This document shows positions 49,863-58,768 of a stretch of 64,000 bases of DNA, in pieces (position 1 is the stretch's first letter; each line of letters opens with the position of its first letter). Location of the stretch: NCBI GenBank assembly GCA_963841945.1, contig CAWJFC010000007.1:1-64000 (forward strand), read 5' to 3'. This stretch comes from Acidiflorens sp963841945 (GTDB lineage Bacteria > Acidobacteriota > Terriglobia > Terriglobales > Acidobacteriaceae). Below the pieces are notes generated by a model, which was not told the DNA's origin, made no database searches, and worked only from the letters and a program-made list of their open reading frames with translations. Position numbers and translations under genes: made by a program.

Positions 49863-50765
49863 ATGGCGACCAACTGGCAACTGACATCTGGCAACTGGCA
49901 ACTGCCTGGCAGGCAACTGGCCAGCAGCAGCACCCGCCTCGCACGCCACAACCCCTTGGCGGCCGTCGGAGTCGCCCTCGTCATTATTTTTGTCATCTGC
50001 GCGATCTTCGCTCCCTGGCTCGCGCCCCAAGACCCCGCCCACATCGATCTTCCGAATCGCCTCCAGCCACCTTCCGCGCACCACCTCTGCGGAACCGATG
50101 AACTCGGCCGCGACATCCTCTCCCGCCTCATCTGGGGCGCCCGCATCTCCATGTTCGTTGGCTCAAGCGTCGTCGCCTGCTCCCTGTTCCTCGGCATCAT
50201 CGTCGGCTCGCTTGCCGGATACTACGGCGGCCGTACCGATCACTTCGTCAACATTGTGCTGATGAACGCATTTCTTTCCTTCCCCGGCATCCTGATCGCG
50301 ATCGCCTTCGTCGCCTTTCGCGGCCCGGGAATTTTCAATCTTGTGCTGGCGCTCTCGCTCGGAGGCTGGGTCGGTTATGCCCGACTCGTGCGTGGCCAGG
50401 TGCTGGCAGTGCGCGAAAGAGAATTCGTCGAAGCGGCGCGCGCTCTCGGCGCCAGCGACCTGCGCATCGTGCTCAGCCATATCCTGCCCAACATCATTCA
50501 GCCCGTGATTGTGCAGGCCGCCATCGGCATGGCTGGCGCGGTTTTAGCCGAAGCGACCATGAGCTTTCTCGGTCTCGGCGTTCCTCCGCCTACCGCAAGT
50601 TGGGGCTCGATGCTGAACGATGCGCGCTCGCATCTGTTTGACGCGCCGCATCTGGTGCTCTTTCCGGCGGTCACTGTCATGCTCGCCGTGCTCGCATTTA
50701 ATTTCATCGGCGACGCGCTGCGCGATTTTCTCGATCCCCGATCGCGCATCGAAGCCGGACTGTGA
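49863..50765 (+). CDS. dppC: ABC transporter permease, dipeptide/oligopeptide type (DppC-like)
   Basis: This is a 300-residue permease, partner of DppB. Segments: LAAVGVALVIIFVICAIFAP (first helix), HHLCGTDELGRDILSRLIWG (family signature), EFVEAARALGASDLRIVLSH (EAA loop), and FIGDALRDFLDPRSRI at the end. The first 20 residues (WQLTSGNWQLPGRQL) are encoded by a 7-bp repeat and are not family-like, so the true start may lie later or the N-terminus may have been rewritten. The gene ends one base before the convergent kinase gene. The rest of the transporter is not in the window. Confidence 0.9.
   Translation: MATNWQLTSGNWQLPGRQLASSSTRLARHNPLAAVGVALVIIFVICAIFAPWLAPQDPAHIDLPNRLQPPSAHHLCGTDELGRDILSRLIWGARISMFVGSSVVACSLFLGIIVGSLAGYYGGRTDHFVNIVLMNAFLSFPGILIAIAFVAFRGPGIFNLVLALSLGGWVGYARLVRGQVLAVREREFVEAARALGASDLRIVLSHILPNIIQPVIVQAAIGMAGAVLAEATMSFLGLGVPPPTASWGSMLNDARSHLFDAPHLVLFPAVTVMLAVLAFNFIGDALRDFLDPRSRIEAGL
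49867..49922. repeat. Heptamer repeat (CTGGCAA type) inside the dppC 5' end
   Basis: Consecutive 7-bp units (CGACCAA, CTGGCAA, CTGACAT, CTGGCAA, CTGGCAA, CTGCCTG, then degenerate) begin right after the dppC ATG and encode its atypical N-terminus. Confidence 0.8.
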
Positions 50766-50766
50766 A

Positions 50767-52191
50767 TTATCGCGACGAGGAAGGAAGCAGAACGCGCACC
50801 TCGCAGCCTCCGCTTCCATTGCGATTTGAAATCTCGATCGAACCGCCGTGCGCTTCCGCGATCTGCCGTGAAAGCGCCAGTCCAATGCCGCTTCCCGCTG
50901 GCTTGGTCGTATAAAAAGGTACGAAGGCGTTGCTGGGATTCAGAAGTCCAGGTCCGTTGTCGTCGATGCTGAGCACGACATTGTGTTCTTCAAGTTTCCA
51001 ACTCAATGTCACTTGCGGTCTCGCTGCGTTAGAGATTTGTGCGCCGTTCGCGCCATCGCGAGCGCGCGTTTCGAGTGCGGCTTCGACCGCATTGCGTACG
51101 AGATTAATCAGCATCTGTTCGATCTGGTCCGGATCAACCGTCAGCGTAACGTCTGCGCCGCGCGTCATCGTCACCGGAAGCCGAGTCTCGAGAAAGACGA
51201 CGCGCTCCACGATCGGAGCAAGCTCGACCTTTCGGATCGCTGGTGGAGGCATCTGCGCCAACGCTCGATACGCTTGCAGAAAGCGGTTCAGCGATGCCGA
51301 GCGCGCTTCGATGATCTCGAGCCCGCGTTCGAAATCCTGGCGCTGTTCGGAACTCAAGTCGGAGTCTGCAAGGCGCGCGCTCAGGCTTCCCGCAATCGAT
51401 TTGATCGGAGTAAGGGAGTTGTTCAGTTCGTGGCCGAGGACCCGAATCAGCTTCTTCCACGCGCTCCGCTCTTCCTCGCGCAGCGCGCGGCTTACGTCGA
51501 GCAACACGACCAACGTGTGTGGAACACCTTTCTCCCGGAACTTGCTGTGCCGCACCAGCCAACGACTGGTCGAATTGTTGGCCGCCAATTGCACGAGCGC
51601 CTCGTTCCCGACGTTGAGGCAATCGTTCAGGCCGATCTCGTCCGCGGTGCGTCCCAGGACTCGAACGGCCGCTTGCTGCAAGAGTTTTTCGCCCGCGGGA
51701 TTGACCAGGCGCAAGACTCGCTCGGGATCGAATGCGAACAGAGGAGCGTCGATCTCCTCGACCACGCGCCGCAGCAATGCAGTCGCCTCAATGGCACGGA
51801 TACGCTGGTCCGCGAGCAGATCAGCCAGCGAGTTAACCTCCAGCGAAAGCTCGCCCAGCGCGTCTTCGGTCGTCGCGCCGCGGGCGCGAAAGGAATAGTC
51901 CTCTTCGCGCAGCGAGGCGACCACGTTCGCCAACGTTTGCAGCGGGCGAACTGTTTGCTCGTGCAGCGCCATCGCCAGCAGCCACCACGCGAAGAGGATG
52001 GCAAAGCAGATCGCCAGCTTCGATTCTCTCGTCCAGGGCTCTTGCCAGATCAGGATCCCGCAGACGATAAGACCGGGCGATGCGACGAGTAGCGCATAAA
52101 GGCTGATGCGATGTTCATAGAGGAGACGAACTCGTTTGCGGGGACCTTTGCCTGATTGTGCCTTGCCGCTCGATGGCGAGCTAGAGGCCAT
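50767..52191 (-). CDS. Sensor histidine kinase, NtrY/NtrB-like
   Basis: This is a 474-residue membrane kinase. Two N-terminal transmembrane helices (YALLVASPGLIVCGILIW, LAICFAILFAWWLLAMAL) are followed by a HAMP linker (VRPLQTLANVVASLREEDYS), a PAS domain (IDAPLFAFDPERVLRLVNPA), the H box LGHELNNSLTPIKSI (His about 252), and the ATPase N, G1 and G2 boxes (NLVRNAVEAAL, IDDNGPGLL, GSGIGLALSRQIAEAHGG). ATG 52191, with GGAG just upstream, lies inside the 3' end of the response-regulator gene, so the pair is translationally coupled. It should phosphorylate that regulator and so control the efflux cassette. Confidence 0.93.
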   Translation of the reverse strand: MASSSPSSGKAQSGKGPRKRVRLLYEHRISLYALLVASPGLIVCGILIWQEPWTRESKLAICFAILFAWWLLAMALHEQTVRPLQTLANVVASLREEDYSFRARGATTEDALGELSLEVNSLADLLADQRIRAIEATALLRRVVEEIDAPLFAFDPERVLRLVNPAGEKLLQQAAVRVLGRTADEIGLNDCLNVGNEALVQLAANNSTSRWLVRHSKFREKGVPHTLVVLLDVSRALREEERSAWKKLIRVLGHELNNSLTPIKSIAGSLSARLADSDLSSEQRQDFERGLEIIEARSASLNRFLQAYRALAQMPPPAIRKVELAPIVERVVFLETRLPVTMTRGADVTLTVDPDQIEQMLINLVRNAVEAALETRARDGANGAQISNAARPQVTLSWKLEEHNVVLSIDDNGPGLLNPSNAFVPFYTTKPAGSGIGLALSRQIAEAHGGSIEISNRNGSGGCEVRVLLPSSSR

Positions 52192-53596
52192 ATTTCTCCA
52201 TGCGCCGGTAAAGCGCGCCACGGCTCAAGCCCAGGGCTTCCGCCGCCTGGCTGATATTGCCCTGAAAGCGCTGCAGCGCCTTCTTGATGAGAAGAGCTTC
52301 GACCGCTTCCAAGCTGAGTTCCTCGAGATTCTGCGCCTGCGGACGCTGCATGTTCAAGCCCAGATCTGCGGGCTGTATCTCGCGCCCTCGGCACATCAGG
52401 ACCGCGCGTTCCAATGTGTGATCGAGTTCCCGAACGTTTCCTGGCCACGCATATTGTGCCATCGCCTGCAGCGCGGACGGCTCGAAGCCGTCGATCTCGC
52501 GGCGATACCGCGAAGCATAACGTCGCAGGAAATGAATGGCGAGCGCGGGGATATCTTCCCGACGCTCGCGCAGCGGCGGGATATGAATCTCGACAGTGTT
52601 GAGGCGGAAGAGAAGGTCTTCGCGGAACTGGCCTGAGGCGCATGCGGCCTGAAGATCGGAGTTGGTCGCCGAGATGACGCGAACATCGACCTTGCGCGAG
52701 CGTGAGGAGCCAAGTCGCTCGATCTCGCCGGACTCGAGCACGCGGAGAAGCTTTGCCTGCTGGCGGATTGGGACGTTGCCGATCTCGTCGAGGAAGATGG
52801 TGCCATTGTCGGCGAGTTCGAAGCGGCCGATGCGATCGGTGCGGGCATCGGTGAAGGCGCCTTTCACGTGTCCGAACAGTTCGCTCTCGAAGAGCCCTTC
52901 GGCGAGCGCGCCGGTGTTGACCGCTACCAGCGGACGTGATGCACGGAGGGAAAGCGCGTGCAGGGTTTGCGCGACGACTTCCTTGCCGCTGCCATGTTCA
53001 CCGGTAATGAGAACGTTGGCATCCGATGGGCCAACGCGAGCAATGGCCTCGAGGACGGGCTGCATCGAGGCCGCTTTCGCGATGAACTCGGGACGCCCTT
53101 GCGCCTGGAGAAGACGATTCTCGGCGGCGAGGCGTTCGGCGTGCTGGAGGGCGCGATGCAGTTCGACTTGGGTGCGCAGAATGGCCAGCAGGCGCTCGTT
53201 CTCCCAGGGCTTCTGGATGAAGTCACGCGCGCCCCGCCGCATGGCTTCGACCGCGAGTTCGACATTTCCCCACGCGGTCATAACGATGACCGGCAGATTG
53301 CCATCGAGCGCGACGATCTCCGAGAGGAGATCGAGCCCTTCCTGGCCCGACGTTGTGTCGCGCGTGTAGTTGAGATCGATCAGCAGCGCGTCGTGGGAAT
53401 CAAGGTTCAACGCTTCACGAACCTGGGTGGGCGAGGTGGCTTTATCCATGCGATAGCCGTGCGGATCGAGCAGAAGCTGGAGGGCTTCGAGAATGTGGGG
53501 CTGATCGTCGGCGGCGAGAATGCGAGGCGCGGCACTTGCTTGAAAACACATGGGCGAAAGGGAGCGGGCATCCTGCGGCTTGACGGTAGTCGGCAT
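52181..53596 (-). CDS. NtrC-family sigma-54-dependent response regulator
   Basis: This is a 471-residue regulator. The receiver domain (about 25-145) has the acidic pair D30/D31, phospho-acceptor D74 in LLIDLNY and Lys in FIQKPWE. The AAA+ sigma-54 interaction domain (about 170-400) has Walker A GEHGSGKEV, the loop ELFGHVKGAFTDA in which the usual GAFTGA is GAFTDA, Walker B TIFLDEIGN, and R fingers in PPLRERREDIPAL. A Fis-type helix-turn-helix ends the protein (ISQAAEALGLSRGALYRRME). It starts a few bases after the tolC stop and is the penultimate gene of the cassette. The start may also be the Met at residue 16. Confidence 0.94.
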   Translation of the reverse strand: MPTTVKPQDARSLSPMCFQASAAPRILAADDQPHILEALQLLLDPHGYRMDKATSPTQVREALNLDSHDALLIDLNYTRDTTSGQEGLDLLSEIVALDGNLPVIVMTAWGNVELAVEAMRRGARDFIQKPWENERLLAILRTQVELHRALQHAERLAAENRLLQAQGRPEFIAKAASMQPVLEAIARVGPSDANVLITGEHGSGKEVVAQTLHALSLRASRPLVAVNTGALAEGLFESELFGHVKGAFTDARTDRIGRFELADNGTIFLDEIGNVPIRQQAKLLRVLESGEIERLGSSRSRKVDVRVISATNSDLQAACASGQFREDLLFRLNTVEIHIPPLRERREDIPALAIHFLRRYASRYRREIDGFEPSALQAMAQYAWPGNVRELDHTLERAVLMCRGREIQPADLGLNMQRPQAQNLEELSLEAVEALLIKKALQRFQGNISQAAEALGLSRGALYRRMEKYGL

Positions 53597-53600
53597 GACT

Positions 53601-55493
53601 TTACTGGGCTGAGGCGGTGACCGTTCCGGTAACCGCGTCTTGAATCAGCACTCCATTATGTTCCAAAGTCTCGCCGGTGGAGCGATCAAGTTCAACTCGG
53701 GCTTTTTGATAGGTGGTCATGGCCGTAACCAGGGTGAGCTCGGCGACGGATAGGTCGCGCTGTGCGGTCATGGTCTGATAGGTCGAGCCCGCTCCGAGAT
53801 CCTGCTCTTTCTTGGTGATCTCGAAGGTGCGCTGGGCAAGCTCTCTGGCTTTGCGGGCCGATTGAACACGGGCCCTGGTTTGCTCCAGAGCGTATTGGGC
53901 ATTGCGGATCTCGATGCGAATCTGCTTGCGCAATTGCTCTTTGCGCAGACTGGCCTGGCGATACTCGAGTTCGGAACGATACTGGTCGGCCTTGGCGGCG
54001 CGGTTTCGGAATGGGATGTTCAGGTTGAGTCCGACGTAGTAGTCGGGGGAGGAATTGTTAAAGGTATTTTGCCAGGTGCCATACAAATCGGTGGGCACGG
54101 TCGAGGTGTTGCCGGGCGTGACGAGTCCTCCCAGTCCGGTACCTCCGTAAAAACCTACCAGCGAAAGTGAAGGCAAAAGCGCATTGCGTGCGGCCTGGCG
54201 GCTGATTTGCCGGTTCACCAGATCGATATCGGTCTCAAGGAGCTCCGGGCGATTTTTCAGACCTTCCGCCATCAGATCGGCAATCGGCTCGTTGTTGGTC
54301 GGACCGAAATCAGAGTCCTGCATGCGGTCGGTCGGAACTACCGGCATCTCCTGGAGTGTGGGATCATCGAGGCTTTTGGTGAGGGCGTTCTTCATGAGCG
54401 ATTCCTGAAGCTGGAGGTTGGTGCGCGCGATGGTCAGATCCTGGTCGCGCTGCGAAGCCTCGGCTTCGGCTTTCATCACGTCCATTTCGGGGATAGCCTC
54501 GAGCTGAAGCTGCTTCTTGTCGTTTTCGAGCGTCTGGTTGGCAAACTCGAGCGACTGCTCGTTAACGCGGGCTTGCTCATAGGCGCTGACCAGATCCCAA
54601 TAGATGTTCTCAATTTGCGTGACGGTGGCCACGACCTGGTCTTTGAAGGCGATGTCGGAAATTTTCTTGTTGTTCTTAGCGATGCGCAGGTAACGCAAGT
54701 TCGGACCAAAGCCAAAGCCCGCAAGGAGCTGCTGCTGGATAGTGACGCGATAGTAGGAGTTCAACGCGGGCGACAGGAAAATGTCGGTGCTGTTTGTGGT
54801 CTGGCGATTGTTGGTGAACTCGAAGGAAACCGAGGTGCCGCTGGAGAAGGCTTGCGAGAAGTTGGCGTTGACCTGCGTTGTGTTCAGTTGCAACGAAGGT
54901 ACACCGTAAATTGCAAAGTTCGACTGCGGGAGGGTCAGGTGCTCGATGCCTCCGTTGACGTTAAGTTGGGGGTCGTAGGAAGAAACCGGAGTTCCAACAC
55001 CGAGGGTCGACTGCACCAATCCTGACGCGCCCGCACCTGCGCCGCCGGGGCCGCTGGTCGTGCCACCCGCGCCTGCGCCAGGAGCGCCCGCGCCGAAGCC
55101 GCCCACGCCCCCGCCGGGAGTTCCCTGCACCACGCCGGTGTTGACGCCGCGGAAACTGGCGCCGGCTTCGGTACGGAGCACATCGGTGTCGGCGATCGGC
55201 AGGTTATAGCGGGCGATCGCCAGGTCAAGATTGTTTTCGAGTGCGAGGTCGATTGCGTCTTTCAGCGATAAGTAGAGTTTGCCGTCGTGAATCAGGCGAT
55301 CAAGACGTTGCGAGTTCGTCAGGATGGGCTCGGGCACTTGATCGGCCATGTAGGGCGCGAGGGGATTATGCTTCTGCGGCATTCGAAGGTCGGCCGGTGT
55401 TTGGACCTGGGCGGTCGCGAGATTCGCAATGAGGATAAGCGAGGCAGCCATTCGCGAAGTTTCAAGGCAAATTCTCAGGAGACTTCCGCTCAT
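53601..55493 (-). CDS. TolC-family outer-membrane efflux protein
   Basis: This is a 630-residue outer-membrane channel with signal peptide (about 1-28). The two OEP repeats are helical-hairpin rich: LSLKDAIDLALENNLDLAIA and a matching second half (LMAEGLKNRPELLETDIDLV, QRTFEITKKEQDLGAGSTYQ). A Gly/Ala/Pro-rich insertion near 125-165 (GTPGGGVGGFGAGAPGAGAG) is unusual, and the protein is longer than E. coli TolC. It overlaps the ATPase gene by four bases (ATGA). It is expected to form the outer exit duct of the pump encoded upstream. Confidence 0.92.
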   Translation of the reverse strand: MSGSLLRICLETSRMAASLILIANLATAQVQTPADLRMPQKHNPLAPYMADQVPEPILTNSQRLDRLIHDGKLYLSLKDAIDLALENNLDLAIARYNLPIADTDVLRTEAGASFRGVNTGVVQGTPGGGVGGFGAGAPGAGAGGTTSGPGGAGAGASGLVQSTLGVGTPVSSYDPQLNVNGGIEHLTLPQSNFAIYGVPSLQLNTTQVNANFSQAFSSGTSVSFEFTNNRQTTNSTDIFLSPALNSYYRVTIQQQLLAGFGFGPNLRYLRIAKNNKKISDIAFKDQVVATVTQIENIYWDLVSAYEQARVNEQSLEFANQTLENDKKQLQLEAIPEMDVMKAEAEASQRDQDLTIARTNLQLQESLMKNALTKSLDDPTLQEMPVVPTDRMQDSDFGPTNNEPIADLMAEGLKNRPELLETDIDLVNRQISRQAARNALLPSLSLVGFYGGTGLGGLVTPGNTSTVPTDLYGTWQNTFNNSSPDYYVGLNLNIPFRNRAAKADQYRSELEYRQASLRKEQLRKQIRIEIRNAQYALEQTRARVQSARKARELAQRTFEITKKEQDLGAGSTYQTMTAQRDLSVAELTLVTAMTTYQKARVELDRSTGETLEHNGVLIQDAVTGTVTASAQ

Positions 55494-56212
55494 CGACTCA
55501 CCGCCATATTGGCCGGAGCCGCGATTACCGGCAAATTCGGGTGGGCCGTGTCGCCGACGAGCCAGCCGTCTCGCAACTGGATGGTGCGAGTTCCATAAGC
55601 GGCGTTCGCTTCCGAGTGAGTTACCTGTACGATCGTTGTCCCCTGCTTATTCAGTTCGCAGAAGAGTTCCATGATTTCTTTGGCCTGGCTGGAATGTAAG
55701 TTGCCGGTTGGCTCGTCGGCGAGCAACAACGCTGGCTTGTGAATGACGGCCCGAGCGATGCCCACGAGTTGTTGCTGCCCGCCGGAAAGCTGGCTGGGGT
55801 AAAGGTCTTTTTTGGCGACGATCTGAAAGCGATCGAGCGTATCGGCGACTAGTCCTTGCCGCTGCTGGCGAGGAATATCTTTGTAGGAGAGCGGCAGGTC
55901 GATGTTCTCCAGCACAGTGAGGTCGTCGAGCAGGTGATAGCTCTGAAAGACCATGCCGACGTTTTTCTTGGCTAGCTCGGCGCGCTCCTTGCGCTTCATG
56001 GCGTGCGCGGCCTGATCGCGGAACCAGTATTCGCCGCGCCACTGGTCGTCGAGGAAGGCGAGGACATTAAGCAGGGACGACTTCCCTGCTCCGGACGGTC
56101 CCATCACTGTAATGAACTCGCCCGGCTGAATGTCAAGATTGATGCGGCGGAGGATCCACGTCTCACCGGCGGCGGTTTTGTAACTGCGTTCGATATTCTT
56201 GAGTTGAATCAT
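55490..56212 (-). CDS. ABC transporter ATP-binding protein, MacB/LolD type
   Basis: This is a 240-residue nucleotide-binding subunit. Walker A GPSGAGKSSLLNVL, Q-loop VFQSYHLLDDLTV, signature YPSQLSGGQQQLVGIARAV, Walker B PALLLADEPTGNLHS, and switch His in VTHSEANA are all present. Class matches the MacB/LolD/FtsE ATPases that pair with FtsX-like permeases. It is encoded between the ADOP genes and tolC and is the only ATPase in the cassette, so one ATPase may serve several permeases. Confidence 0.94.
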   Translation of the reverse strand: MIQLKNIERSYKTAAGETWILRRINLDIQPGEFITVMGPSGAGKSSLLNVLAFLDDQWRGEYWFRDQAAHAMKRKERAELAKKNVGMVFQSYHLLDDLTVLENIDLPLSYKDIPRQQRQGLVADTLDRFQIVAKKDLYPSQLSGGQQQLVGIARAVIHKPALLLADEPTGNLHSSQAKEIMELFCELNKQGTTIVQVTHSEANAAYGTRTIQLRDGWLVGDTAHPNLPVIAAPANMAVSR

Positions 56213-56233
56213 AGTTTGGCCCTTATGTGGTTC

Positions 56234-58744
56234 CTACTCGTACCTAAGCGCGCGCATCGGGTCGACTTTTGCAGCACGTCTCGCCGGCAACATGGCGGAG
56301 GCGAGCGCGACCACCACCACCAGTAGCGTCATGAGGCAGAGCGTGAGCGGATCGCTGCTCGAGATGCCATAAAGCTGGCTGCGCACGGTTTTCATTAGGA
56401 GCAGCGATAGGGGCAACGTGATCGCGATGCTGATTCCGGCAAGCCAGATGACCTCGAAGACCACCATTTTGACCACCGAAACGCGCGTCGCGCCGAGAGC
56501 CATGCGAATGCCGATTTCGCCGGTGCGCTGGGCGGTCGAGTAGGCGAGAACGCCGTAGAGGCCGACGGCTGCCATGATCACCGCCAGGATGCCGAAACTG
56601 GTGGCGAGCAAGGCGATTACGCGTTCGGCCACGAGGCTACTGTCGATCTGCTCGCCCATGGTGCGGAAATTGTCGAGCACCAGATTCGGGTCGAGCGTCT
56701 GCATGGCACCCCGGATCGCGCTACCCGCGCTGTCTGGGGCCTGCCAGGTGCGCACGTAGAATGTCATCGCGCGAGCCTGAGGTGATTGCAAATACGGGAA
56801 AAAGGCCGTGCGCGCGACGGGTTCGCGAAGCGAAGTGTGCTTGGCGTCTTTAACGACGCCGACGATTTCGATGTTCGTCTTGACGCCGCTGCCGCCACCC
56901 TGGCCGATGAAGTGGCCAACCGCCTGCGCCGGATCGCCAAAGAAATGACGCGCCAGCGTTTCATTGACGACCGTCACCTTCTGCGAGGCGAGGGAATCCT
57001 GGTCGTTGAAGGTGCGCCCGGCGAGGAGCGGCATTTGCAGCGTGGAGAAATAATCCGCACTCACGTTCGACTGCTCGACGTTCATGTCCTCGTCTTGTTT
57101 TTCGGCGTAGCCGGCCACCGTAATATTTCCAGTTTCGTTGTTGCCGGCAAGTTCGGGATCATCGGTGGCGCCGACGGACCGAACACCGGGCAGCGCGCGC
57201 AGCGCATCAAAGACCCGCTGGTAGAGCGAGAATGTACGAGCGGGTTCGTAGCCCGCGAGATTCGGGTCAACGCCGAAGGTCAAGAGATGGTCGCTGACGA
57301 AACCGGCGTCGGTTTTCCTGAGATTGTGCAGAGTGTGAACAAACAGTCCGGCTCCGATGAGCAATAGAAGGCTCAAGCCGATCTGCATCGCCACGGAGGC
57401 ACGCCGAAAACGCAGCGGGCTGCTGCGGGCCGTCATCCCCTGTTGCTTGAGAGATGGCGCGAGGTCAGGACGCCAGAATTGAATCGCCGGGGCGAGGCTG
57501 AAGAGAATACTGGCAGAAACAGCGAGCGCGCAATTGAAGAGCAGAATCCGGAGATCAGGTGTCGAAGAAAACGGAAGGTCCCCGGTCCCGCCGCTCCAGA
57601 TCATTTTGATCAACTGAGCGGTGACGCGCGGCGCGAGCAGCATACCGAGAAAGCCACCGGCCAAGCCAAGCAGCAGTCCTTCCACCATCAACTGCTGGAT
57701 GACACGGCGGCGTTTTGCGCCGAGCGCGTAGCGCACCGACATCTCGCGGATTCGCCCCGCGCCGCGCACCAGCAGGAGGCTGCCAACGTTGGCACAGGCC
57801 ATGAGCGTCACCAGTCCGACCATTCCCATGATGATCAGCAATGGGGTCTGGACATCGCTGCGGAGCGGGGAAAATCCTCGGGCGCCGTCCAGTAACATCA
57901 GGCGCGACTTGGCGACGAAGTGGTCGCGGAAATTTTGCGAGACGCCTTTGATCTCTTTGAGTTCCTCAGAGCGAATCGACGACCACACCGGACTGATGCC
58001 TGCCTCGGCCTGCTGGCGGCTGATCCGCGGCCGGAGTTTTCCTACGATATTCAGCCACGCGGAGCGGCGGTCTTCGAGATCGCGCCTACCGGGAAACACT
58101 TCGGCTTTCATCATCATCGGCACGAAGATATCTGGTGTATCTCCCATGACGATGCTGCGAAACTCTGGCGGGGCCACGCCGACGACGGTAAAGGGATGCC
58201 CGTTAATCTCGATACTGTCATTTAGAATTCGCTGGTCCATGCCGAAACGACGGCGCCAATAGCTGAAACTGAGAACGACTATCGGATTGGCGTCCGGCGC
58301 AAGATCATCGGACTGCACGAAAAGACGGCCGGCCGCTGGTCTGACCCCAAGCACATCGAAGTAGTTGCCGGAAACGAGTTCAGCTCCGACCAGGTCGGGC
58401 TGTTTGTGCCACTGCACTCCGACGTGTGTCAAATCGGTGGCGATCAAGCCGCTGAAAACGGAACCGCGGTCGCGGAGATCGCGATACATCGGATAAGAGA
58501 AATAAAATCTGCCATCGGTCCGCGACTGCAGATTGCCCGTGTTGCTGCCCTCATACTTGAGAATGACCAGTCGGTCAACATCCTTGACAGGCAGGCTCCG
58601 CAAAAGAGCCTGATCGAGAAGACTAAAGATTGCTGTGTTTGCGCCGATGCCGAGCGCGAGAGTGATAACGGCCACGGCGGCGAAGCCCGGCGACTTCCGC
58701 AACTGCCGAAGCGCGTAGCGAATATCCTGTAGCAATCCGTTCAT
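56234..58744 (-). CDS. ADOP-type ABC permease (MacB/FtsX-like, duplicated)
   Basis: This is an 836-residue inner-membrane protein of the acidobacterial duplicated orphan permease class. N-terminal DIRYALRQLRKSPGFAAVAV, then LALGIGANTAIFSLLDQALL, a periplasmic MacB-PCD domain, a first FtsX core (MACANVGSLLLVRGAGRIRE), a second periplasmic domain and a second FtsX core (LYGVLAYSTAQRTGEIGIRM), ending VDPMRALRYE. ADOPs are about twice the size of MacB and normally have no ATPase domain of their own. AAGGAG lies before the ATG. It is next to the ATPase gene (21-base gap). Confidence 0.93.
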   Translation of the reverse strand: MNGLLQDIRYALRQLRKSPGFAAVAVITLALGIGANTAIFSLLDQALLRSLPVKDVDRLVILKYEGSNTGNLQSRTDGRFYFSYPMYRDLRDRGSVFSGLIATDLTHVGVQWHKQPDLVGAELVSGNYFDVLGVRPAAGRLFVQSDDLAPDANPIVVLSFSYWRRRFGMDQRILNDSIEINGHPFTVVGVAPPEFRSIVMGDTPDIFVPMMMKAEVFPGRRDLEDRRSAWLNIVGKLRPRISRQQAEAGISPVWSSIRSEELKEIKGVSQNFRDHFVAKSRLMLLDGARGFSPLRSDVQTPLLIIMGMVGLVTLMACANVGSLLLVRGAGRIREMSVRYALGAKRRRVIQQLMVEGLLLGLAGGFLGMLLAPRVTAQLIKMIWSGGTGDLPFSSTPDLRILLFNCALAVSASILFSLAPAIQFWRPDLAPSLKQQGMTARSSPLRFRRASVAMQIGLSLLLLIGAGLFVHTLHNLRKTDAGFVSDHLLTFGVDPNLAGYEPARTFSLYQRVFDALRALPGVRSVGATDDPELAGNNETGNITVAGYAEKQDEDMNVEQSNVSADYFSTLQMPLLAGRTFNDQDSLASQKVTVVNETLARHFFGDPAQAVGHFIGQGGGSGVKTNIEIVGVVKDAKHTSLREPVARTAFFPYLQSPQARAMTFYVRTWQAPDSAGSAIRGAMQTLDPNLVLDNFRTMGEQIDSSLVAERVIALLATSFGILAVIMAAVGLYGVLAYSTAQRTGEIGIRMALGATRVSVVKMVVFEVIWLAGISIAITLPLSLLLMKTVRSQLYGISSSDPLTLCLMTLLVVVVALASAMLPARRAAKVDPMRALRYE

Positions 58745-58768
58745 GCGCTCTCCTTATTGAGGCAATGG

